From NCBI RefSeq assembly GCF_050908995.1, contig NC_135121.1:9424001-9488000 (forward strand): a DNA stretch of 64,000 bases. The letters are read 5' to 3'. Positions 57,801-64,000 of the stretch are shown one piece after another. Numbering within the stretch: position 1 is the stretch's first letter; every line of letters starts with the position of its first letter. This stretch comes from Andrena cerasifolii (Eukaryota; Arthropoda; Insecta; Hymenoptera; Andrenidae). The position numbers and the translations under genes are program-made. Below the pieces are notes generated by a model, which had not been told where the DNA came from, ran no database searches, and saw only the letters and a list, made by a program, of their open reading frames with translations.

Positions 57801-58900
57801 CGCTTTTGAACCAAATCGTACTTCAATATTTCCCAGTGAGTGCTGCCTTCGGTGCACGAATACAATGTCTCTGTACTCCGATACGTAGCTGCCTCTTTCA
57901 TTGGGCATTACTATTGCTAACGCTCGCGACCATTTCGCAGCACCACGAGAAGGACGCTGGAAGGATCGGTTTGACCATCGTTTGCGCTGGGATGCTGGGC
58001 TCCGTGGTTTGTGGCATCGTGCTCGACAAGACCCACAGATTCAAGTGAGCGAACGTCTCTGCTAGACGAATGTTCTTCTCAAGACAAATCGTCGAATTCT
58101 GATCTATATATTCTTTGCGACGCGTTCACAGGGAGACGACGCTCGGAGTGTATCTTCTTTCCTTCCTTGGTATGATCATCTTCACGTTCACCCTGAATCC
58201 CAATTATATATACACCATCTACCTGACTGCTGGCTTATTGGGGTAAGTACTTCATTCAGAATTATTCTAAGCTACCAGCGGCCGTAGCCGCGATGGAAAA
58301 CACCGGTTCTCGTTAGATCACCGAAGTTAAGCATCGCGGGCGGTGTACCGGGGAAAGATGGGTGACCACCTTTCTCCCGGTGCGCTGCTGCTGCTGGGAT
58401 CCGAAGGAGAGAGGAGGGGAAGAAAATGGGACTATAGTTCGTTCGGCAATATAAGCAAAAATAAGCTTGAAACGCCATCCTGCTTAAAACGCAGGAAAAC
58501 AATAAAACATAACGTAACACTGTTCTGAGCTACGGAGGAAGGGATTCCCGTTGGAAGCTAGCAGGAACAGCTGACTACACGTTATCAAACCACTTCAGTC
58601 TGCTGAATTGTCAATTCTCCACGCACAATTGTCCCCAGATTCTTCATGACGGGCTACCTGCCAGTGGGTTTCGAGTTCGCCGCGGAGCTGACGTACCCAG
58701 AACCAGAGGGAACGTCCGCTGGTCTGCTGAACGCTGTCTGCCAGGTGTTCGGTATCGCCTTCACGATGCTCTACGGTTACTTCTTCCACCTGTGGGGCGA
58801 CTTCTGGTCGAACATCGCCCTCTGCGCCACACTCGCCTTCGGCGCCTTCCTCACCACCATCATTCCGAACGATCTGCGAAGGCAGAACGCCAAGTTCTAA
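51813..58900 (+). CDS. FLVCR: FLVCR-family major facilitator transporter, complete, 8 coding exons
   Basis: Exons are 51813-51890, 52441-52662, 54998-55222, 56909-57050, 57630-57835, 57941-58044, 58132-58242 and 58639-58900. All introns are GT/AG, the phases agree and the sum is 1350 nt, giving 449 aa and a stop. The protein aligns from end to end with vertebrate FLVCR1/2, with 12 predicted membrane segments and the MFS loop motif D-R-Y-G-L-R between segments 2 and 3. Human FLVCR proteins move choline and ethanolamine, and FLVCR1 was first described as a heme exporter. From memory, the human choline-site residues are a Trp in TM1, a Gln in TM4, a Tyr in TM7 and a Gln in TM11. The equivalents Trp54, Gln143, Tyr276 and Gln398 are present, so choline transport at the plasma or mitochondrial membrane is a reasonable inference. 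The N- and C-termini are shorter than in human proteins, as usual in insects. The start codon is the first ATG after an in-frame stop. Confidence 0.95.
52441..52662 (+). CDS. FLVCR: FLVCR exon 2: TM1 and TM2
   Basis: Residues 27-100. TM1 contains NAMQWIQY with Trp54, and TM2 has the family block SMIYMITYIPFIFPASYLLD. It ends in the first half of MFS motif A, just before GTAAGT. Confidence 0.95.
52822..53572. mobile_element. 751-bp TTAA-flanked element in FLVCR intron 2
   Basis: TTAA at 52822-52825 and 53569-53572 bound terminal inverted repeats of 19 bp reading TTAAGGGGTTACGCCACCC. Sub-terminal parts also match in inverted order, for example the AACTCGG words near 52985 and 53445, and the CTACGATGTAGCAT and GCTACATCGTAG words near 53110 and 53260. 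No transposase is present. Confidence 0.85.
54145..54293. mobile_element. 149-bp TTAA-flanked MITE in FLVCR intron 2
   Basis: The ends are TTAAGGGGACATTCTCAT at 54145 and the inverted AAGAATGTCCCCTTAA ending at 54293. The inner sequence is AT-rich. Its right TTAA is also the left TTAA of the next element. Confidence 0.8.
54290..54713. mobile_element. 424-bp TTAA-flanked foldback in FLVCR intron 2
   Basis: The ends are TTAAGGGGAG at 54290 and CTCCCCTTAA ending at 54713. A strong internal inverted pair lies at about 54477-54515 and 54668-54703 (GAAGAATATACTTCTGGCTA and its complement). The right arm therefore pairs with an internal part of the left arm, which suggests loss of part of the right side. 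Confidence 0.8.
54998..55222 (+). CDS. FLVCR: FLVCR exon 3: TM3, TM4 and start of TM5
   Basis: Residues 101-175. It starts after GTTTTTTCAG with GLRF, completing motif A. It holds Gln143 in SQSFVLSVPARLAAVWFG, a highly conserved FLVCR block, and ends GVFGNQ before GTCAGT. The 2.3-kb intron before it carries three TTAA elements. Confidence 0.95.
55223..56908 (+). other. FLVCR: FLVCR intron 3
   Basis: This 1.7-kb intron between GTCAGT and TTTACAG contains no repeat that I can define and no RNA gene. Small open frames near 55323 and 56482-56800 are chance. Confidence 0.7.
56909..57050 (+). CDS. FLVCR: FLVCR exon 4: TM5 and TM6
   Basis: Residues 176-222 plus one base. It starts LGIAIGFLFPPMLVPN, almost as in vertebrate FLVCR, after acceptor TTGTTTACAG, and ends at GTACGT. 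Confidence 0.95.
57630..57835 (+). CDS. FLVCR: FLVCR exon 5: central loop and TM7
   Basis: Residues 223-291. The Pro-rich loop FKSEPPLPPSPAQA is the family's cytosolic linker. TM7 carries GIFYAISTLLN with Tyr276. It ends in YFP before GTGAGT. Confidence 0.95.
57941..58044 (+). CDS. FLVCR: FLVCR exon 6: TM8
   Basis: Residues 292-325 plus two bases. The block AGRIGLTIVCAGMLGSV is typical of the family, followed by the loop D-K-T-H. The preceding intron is only 105 bp. Confidence 0.95.
58132..58242 (+). CDS. FLVCR: FLVCR exon 7: TM9 and start of TM10
   Basis: Residues 326-362. It starts ETTLGVYLLSFLGM after GCGTTCACAG and ends TAGLLG at GTAAGT, with two leftover bases. Confidence 0.95.
58275..58397 (+). 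ncRNA. 5S-rRNA-like sequence in FLVCR intron 7
   Basis: The segment follows the 5S rRNA order. It has CACCGGTTCTCGT, GATCACCGAAGTTAAGC (the A-box region of the internal promoter) and GATGGGTGACC (the C-box region), all at the expected spacing. Several stems still pair although their bases differ from the usual animal 5S: CCGCGATG pairs with CATCGCGG, and the ends CCAGC and GCTGG pair. No T-run terminator is seen directly after it. It is on the same strand as FLVCR. It could be a diverged 5S copy, a pseudogene or the head of a 5S-derived SINE. Confidence 0.75.
58639..58900 (+). CDS. FLVCR: FLVCR exon 8: TM10 end, TM11, TM12 and C-terminus
   Basis: Residues 363-449 and stop TAA at 58898-58900. 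It contains GFFMTGYLPVGFEFAAELTY and Gln398 in LLNAVCQVFG, both near-invariant in the family. The end DLRRQNAKF is much shorter than the vertebrate tail. Confidence 0.95.
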
Positions 58901-61430
58901 GCGGCCGGGATCTTCTTCTCCCTTGTTTGAAGGATCAAGACGAAGGGTGTTGCAAGTGGACTCGCCGATTCCCCAGGCCTCCAAGGAGCGGGATCTTGCA
59001 GGGGGATTGTGGATGGTCAGCGAGACGCGCGAGCGTAGGAATCGCTGAGCTTCAAGAATTTCCTCGCGGTAATCACGCGGTCCGAGGATTTCGAATGTAA
59101 GTCACGTTCAAGGTAGCTTGTTTCACGTGAGCGTCATCAGTATTACCGTATACTCTGGCTATAATGAAGCTACTCAAGGGAACGTTAGCGCGTAGAGGCG
59201 AACTAACGCCTCGGACAATTGGAATCGCGATGAAAGGGCCTTGCCATATATACCAAGCTACGCGATGAAGGTGTGTAGGATAGTCTTTCATGGAGGGAGG
59301 AACAGAAACGGTGATATTGACGATATTTAATGCTCGTAGCGAGCAAGTTGTTTCAAAGAAGCTCGGGACGCTGTGGGTCACGGTCTATTCTCGTTACGAA
59401 AGCGTTTCTGATTGGAGGTTTAGAGTAGATCTCTCGCATGAAAGCTTCGGTAAACTGAATTAATTTACTGTCGGTTTTGTGAGCTGGAGAGTTTGTTTGG
59501 AGGATAGAAGTCTAGCTGTCAGGAAACGTTCGCGCTTCCCCGTTTTGGTTTGCTCGTGTAATTAAAAAAAAAAAAAACGAGAGCTGAGATTGTTAATATT
59601 ATTGAAATTAAAGGTAATTGAACCGAGGGTAAAATGAAATAGAAAAATTCTAGCACTCTTCGCTGCCTGGTCGCGTTTGTAGAGGGGCAGGCATACTTAA
59701 CGGACCACAATTTTCTCGATCAATTTTCAATAATTCGATAACCCAGGAACGCTTGAAATATTGGGTTACCACAGGAATTTCATTTGCCAGCTTACCGTAG
59801 AGGAAAAGCGATAATCGTGTTAAACGTGCACGGCGACCAATTTAGGAAAGTTTGTTCGGCGAAGTGAGAATTCGCAGAGTTTGCTTTTTAATCGCGGAAC
59901 AACGTTATCGTGATTCGGCTACCGACTAATTCAATTTCACAACAACTTCCTGTACTGCAGATAGCCTTTTTCTTTAGCGAAGAACGATGGCGTCGATAAG
60001 ACCGACAATATTTGTATGTTCGCGTATGTGTCGAGTATTGCTCGTGATTGTTATTAATTATTATCTACGACGTGTCCTGGACATGTGGGGCCATGCACAG
60101 AAACGAGTCTGTCTTTCGAGAGAGTTCTATCAACGAAATATTTTGAATCTGTAACGGGGGAACAAGAGTGCAGGGCCGATAACGTTTTAAATGTTTCAAT
60201 GAAGAGGAAGATTAATTGGACTTGTGCTCTTGGTTTCTGGCACAAGAATCGAGCTTTTGTAATTATTTCCTTCCCTCGGAGATTCCAAAGGGAACTGTTA
60301 AGAGCGTTAGTCAATTAATCGAAAGCTCCCATAGTCTATGATGTTGAAAAGTTTAAATGTTTATAGAGGCGTGTATAGATATGTGTATATTTTCAGAGAA
60401 TCGAACGATATATATATATATATATTTCTGTATACCACGTTACAGTGTATTCTTCGCGAACGATAGTTGGACAATAGAAAGAAGTACAATTTCGAACAGC
60501 TGAGGCGTACGGTGAACGATAGCTATATTTTTATGTAACGTAAAGGCGGTATCACGTTGTCTGTTGGTGAGCGTTGAATTTTTATTGTATAATAATCTGC
60601 GTGACAAGAAACGTTTCGTCATCGACCATCAAAGATTCCTTCTTCTGACAAAGCAGCTTTGATAGGAAGATTCGACAAATAGTTCGGCAACAGTCCTTTT
60701 CGGAAGTGAAATATTTTAACAGAGCAAGTAATTTATAGATATATCTTCGCCTTGAGTGGAAAATGGAGACAAACACGGACAGTAGAGTACAAATGGAGTC
60801 CTTAAGAATCGCAGATTGTATCGCAATATAATTTCCTTAATTTTGCTGTATCAGCAATTTGTTAATCGAGGTTGTTTGTGTCCACGTGTTTCGTTAAATA
60901 TCGCATGATTTTCAAGAGTATGTGCTAAGAAGGGTGACTCTCACACATTCCAACACGATTTTCGCTTTATTCTCTCCTCCTCCGTTTAAACTAGACTTTT
61001 TTACTTGGCTAATGTTGATACAGGCGGTTTTTTTAAATTATTTGTAAAAGGAAGGAAGAATGAAGCGAAGATCGAACGATCTTATCAACTCCAAATCCAT
61101 TGGTCTTCCGCTTTTTACTTATACACTTTTCAAACGGAATATTTATCCTATCGGTTGTTACTCGTTTTTGTAAATAAATCGTTGGAATGCAACGTATGTT
61201 CCGTTTCCTTTCGAAAATATAATGCAAGGCCTATGCGAAACTGTATTTAACGCGTGGCACAAACAGAAAATAAAAGTATCTGTGATTGTTGACAATATCT
61301 GCAATTTAATTCACGTCTCAGTGTGTAAAACTATAAGAAACTTCGAAGATATAAAAGAAATTACGAATGTCTATATTATTGTTAACATCTAGCAAGCATT
61401 GTTAAAAATGAATGGAAAAATAAATTGATA
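58901..61430 (+). other. FLVCR: Probable FLVCR 3' UTR and downstream flank
   Basis: No further exon is supported after the stop. The sequence becomes AT-rich with many T-runs. A TA microsatellite of about nine units lies at 60408-60425. AATAAA signals occur at 61173-61178, 61269-61274 and 61419-61424, so transcripts could end just after any of these. Confidence 0.4.
61269..61274 (+). promoter_or_regulatory. Candidate polyadenylation signal
   Basis: A canonical AATAAA lies in the AT-rich region downstream of FLVCR, followed within 40 bp by TGTG-rich sequence (GTATCTGTGATTGTTG) as expected for a cleavage site. Other AATAAA copies at 61173 and 61419 compete. Confidence 0.35.
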
Positions 61431-61534
61431 AATATTTACGATAAAACGATTCTCCAATAGAAACGAGACGCAATAATGTAATACGCTTGAATTAAGAACT
61501 AAGAATTAAGTTTCCTTTTAAATACATTGGGGGT

Positions 61535-61649
61535 GTTCAGCGGACTAGACCGTTCAGTGATTTCACTAGATTTTTCTTGCATCAACCAATGCATGTGTAA
61601 CTTCAGAGTAAAATCTAGTGAAATCACTAAACAGTTGAGTCCGTTGAAC
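61535..61649. mobile_element. 115-bp hairpin (MITE-like)
   Basis: Arms of 41 bp at 61535-61575 and 61609-61649 are inverted copies with a few mismatches. They share GTGATTTCACTAGATTTT as the inner part and CGGACT near the ends. The spacer is 33 bp. No target duplication was identified. Confidence 0.7.
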
Positions 61650-62016
61650 GTACCTATCGCTATGTAATGAATTTCCAATTTTGTGTGCCACTCTTCAGTC
61701 TTTTTTTTTTTAAAAATGCAAAGACAACTAACTAAAGGGTGGTCTAGTCGCCATGTTGTCAATCGGAAGGGAAGTCCTCATCATTATGGGTTGGTGTCTA
61801 AACTACAGATGGCCTCTATAAGTAACTTATTAACTCTGAGAGTTTTATTGACAATTCTAGAACTTGAATCAACTGGCAACTCAGGCATCGACAGCCCTCC
61901 GAACTCTGGGACCATAAATGACTCAGGTACGCATATCCATGTTTCTCAAGTTTGGCTACATAGATGGAGAAATTTGGTCAGATTTGTACACTGCATCTGG
62001 AAGTTCTTAGCGTTCT

Positions 62017-62421
62017 TCAGGCTAATACCTGCTTTTCTATTGTTCCTGGTGTTGCTCCTGCTGTCTTCTTATCTAGCTCTGGTTGATATGTGCTGTCTGT
62101 TTGGGTGTCTTTTTTCATGTGTTCTTGTTGAAGAGCTGTTACCTTCAATGCCAGTGCGTTCATTTTAAATCGTTGATGTGTCAATTCCTCCAGAGTTTTA
62201 TTGAGCAACAGCTCTTGTCTTTCACAGGATTCCTGAATTGATTTGGGAATGGCTTGATCCGTGGGTTGTTTTAGCGGTGGTCCAGCACGTGGCGATTGGT
62301 GTTCTTTTTCTTGTTGTCTGGACGCCGTTCTTTTTTTAGGTGAAGTTCTTTCGTGAAGTTCTTCATCGCTGGATTCTGTTTGTTCTGTGTAATGAATGTG
62401 AACAAATTCTTCGTCTGACAT
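62017..62421 (-). pseudogene. Gag-like N-terminal fragment of a retroelement (134 aa)
   Basis: ATG at 62421 opens 134 codons to a stop at 62017. The peptide is acidic at the start (MSDEEFVHIHYTEQTESSDE), basic and polar in the middle, and has a coiled-coil-like stretch (QELLLNKTLEELTHQRFK). This layout and its position just after an LTR-like segment suggest the N-terminus of a gag gene. No capsid, protease or reverse transcriptase follows, so the element is truncated. A host gene exon is the alternative. Confidence 0.35.
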
Positions 62422-62490
62422 CGTGATTTTGGTCCCGCTTTTCAATTTGTTTCAAAGCAGGGATCCCTGGAATACTTTCCTGCTGGATTC

Positions 62491-62775
62491 TGTATTACCG
62501 AGGTAGGTCCACAAAAGAAATACTCCAGATAACGATATAAAATGTCTTTATTTCGATAACACTTATACAGTCTCATTTGTTTCGACAAAAGAAGAATAAC
62601 GGAAATACGTAGGACATAGGGAATCCCATATCTCGAATCTAAAACTACCATTTTCTTGAGCCTGTATAACGCGCGACACCAGCGCGGTGTCGCTGTTCTT
62701 CTCGCTGATTGGTTCGCGGGCCTTCAGTCCCCCAGAGCGATCATGTGGCGCCCAGCCTAGCGACGTGCATAGTCA
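62491..62775 (-). mobile_element. Candidate LTR of a truncated retrotransposon
   Basis: Read on the minus strand, a segment starting TGACTATGCACG and ending GGTAATACA carries an AATAAA at 62552-62547, about 55 bp before its end, as in the R/U5 part of LTRs. Its first part is GC-rich. It lies just upstream of the gag-like frame. A second LTR is not visible, so the boundaries are estimates. Confidence 0.3.
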
Positions 62776-62968
62776 CCCCCGAGTCAGGTTTGCCATCTAG
62801 ATATATGAGGTTGGCCATAACGTAAAAAAGATACGAACTAGCAACAACGATTTATAAGAGTACGCCACGTGTAGAGTCGAAGCAACTAATCTGTATAGGA
62901 TAAAATATATGATTTCTATTATTCTTTACCTCCAAAACAATGAGTGATTTCGAATTCTGAAAATTTTC

Positions 62969-64000
62969 GCCAGATTTTGGCCCAGGTATCAGGAGAACAT
63001 GAAGCGAAGAGAGGTATTCTGAATTTCAGCTTCGAAGGCATCCTCGATTCTCTCTCCGAAAACGTTACTTAGTGCCACCTCTTTCGACATCATGTTCTCC
63101 TGTTACAAAGCCCAATTTTGTGCATTCTGAAAAATTTGCCAGATTTTGGCCCAGGTATCAGGAGAACATGAAGTGGAAAGAGGTATACTAAAGGGTATAG
63201 CCGGTTAAGATGGTCAAATGTGCCCTTGAACCGAATTCGACTCACGATGAATCATTCGAAAGCTTATTAAAAAAGAAACATTTGTGGCAATTTTCAACCT
63301 CGTATCTCCACCCGGAGGGTAGTACAGGGCAAAAATAGGAAATCAAGTTTTTGTCGAATTTCTCCTATACTAGGGGATGAAAAATTTTGAAAAAAATCAG
63401 AGGCATTTATGTTATCAAGGCACATATTAGAGAATTGTTTCAGATTTTTAAATTGAAAAACCAAGCTGTGAGAAATAAAAAACTACGAAAAAATGCTGAA
63501 AAATGCCGATTGTGTATCGAAGCAGGCTTGGCACTATAATTATATTTTTACTGTAAGTACGTATGATTGTTACTATTGTCCTGAATTTTTTTCAGATTTT
63601 TCAATTAGTTGCGCCGCAGTTAAAAAAAATTAAAAACCGATTTTTTCGTAGTTTTTTATTTTTCACAGCTTGGTTTTTCAATTTAAAAATCTGAAACAAT
63701 TCTCTAATATTTGCCCCGATAACATAAATGCCTCTGATTTTTTTCAAAATTTTTCATCCCCTAGTATAGGAGAAATTCGGCAAAAACCTGATTTCCTATT
63801 TTTGCCCTTTACTACCCTCCGGGTGGAGATACGAAGTTGAAAATTGCCACAAACGTTTCTTTTTTAATAAGCTTTCGAATGATTCATCGTGAGTCGAATT
63901 CGGTTCAAGGGCACATTTGACCATCTTAACCGGCTATACCCTTTAGTATACCTCTCTTCGCTTCATGTTCTCCTGATACCTGGGCCAAAATCTGGCAAAA
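62969..64000. mobile_element. Large nested foldback at the right edge, truncated by the window
   Basis: The word CCAGATTTTGGCCCAGGTAT followed by CAGGAGAACATGAAG occurs at about 62970-63004 and 63139-63172, and inverted at 63962-63996. Inside, an arm from 63183 to about 63500 pairs with 63640-63955. Its ends read CTAAAGGGTATAGCCGGTTA. Between 62969 and 63110 a smaller inverted pair shares the CAGGAGAACATG end. The whole looks like a foldback inserted in, or grown from, another copy of the same family. No coding frame is seen. Confidence 0.75.

Noticed and set aside
61683..62168. 161-codon plus-strand frame with hydrophobic runs
   Set aside because: Most of its length is antisense to the gag-like frame; Leu-rich runs arise from the complement of Gln/Glu/Lys codons.
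62746..62754. TGGCGCCCA resembling a tRNA-Lys primer-binding site on the plus strand
   Set aside because: The only gag-like frame nearby is on the minus strand and the word falls inside the candidate LTR, so the orientation is wrong. It is likely coincidence.
1..64000. CRISPR arrays, bacterial operons or phage genes
   Set aside because: No regularly spaced repeats and no bacterial-type gene order; genes are intron-containing throughout.

Overview
This window is animal DNA, most likely from an insect and probably a hymenopteran such as a bee. The signs are spliced genes with short GT/AG introns beside very long ones, CpG-rich non-coding DNA, closest protein resemblance to insect and vertebrate families, and many small foldback DNA transposons. 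There is no bacterial operon structure, no CRISPR array and no tRNA gene that I can see. The species is an inference from composition and style, not from a diagnostic marker.

Left half, minus strand, about 39.3 kb down to the left edge: one large multi-exon gene. It resembles the Slac2/MyRIP (exophilin) Rab-effector family, which links Rab-coated vesicles to myosin and actin. I assembled 16 coding segments by eye from splice sites and reading phase. They encode a cysteine-rich RabBD/FYVE-like zinc finger, a helical segment like the one after the finger in MyRIP, and then a very long acidic, serine-rich tail that runs off the window. Two separate first exons (39288-39206 and 11226-11136) each begin with ATG and encode a hydrophobic stretch. 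One would precede the zinc finger and the other would replace it. The 3' part has competing donors and an in-frame stop, so several C-termini are possible. A small gene for a transmembrane protein that I do not recognise (27440-26882) lies inside one of its introns on the same strand.

Middle, about 39.3 to 51.8 kb: a long region without confident coding exons between two divergently transcribed genes. It holds AT-rich stretches, hairpins, foldback elements and a possible non-coding first exon for the right-hand gene near 48.7 kb.

Right part, plus strand, 51,813-58,900: a complete FLVCR-family transporter gene with eight coding exons, 449 aa and 12 predicted membrane segments. The four residues I associate with the choline site of human FLVCR1/2 are all present. 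Its second intron contains three TTAA-flanked elements, two of which share one TTAA. Its last intron contains a 5S-rRNA-like sequence. A long 3' untranslated region probably follows.

Right edge, about 61.5 to 64 kb: repeats only. These are a short hairpin, a probable LTR-plus-gag fragment on the minus strand, and a large nested foldback that runs into the window edge. Other mobile DNA includes a textbook hAT MITE with an 8-bp target duplication (13.9 kb), long TTAA foldbacks (21.4 and 24.2 kb), and a TA-flanked pogo/Tigger-like deletion derivative that keeps a zinc-finger remnant (33.0 kb).
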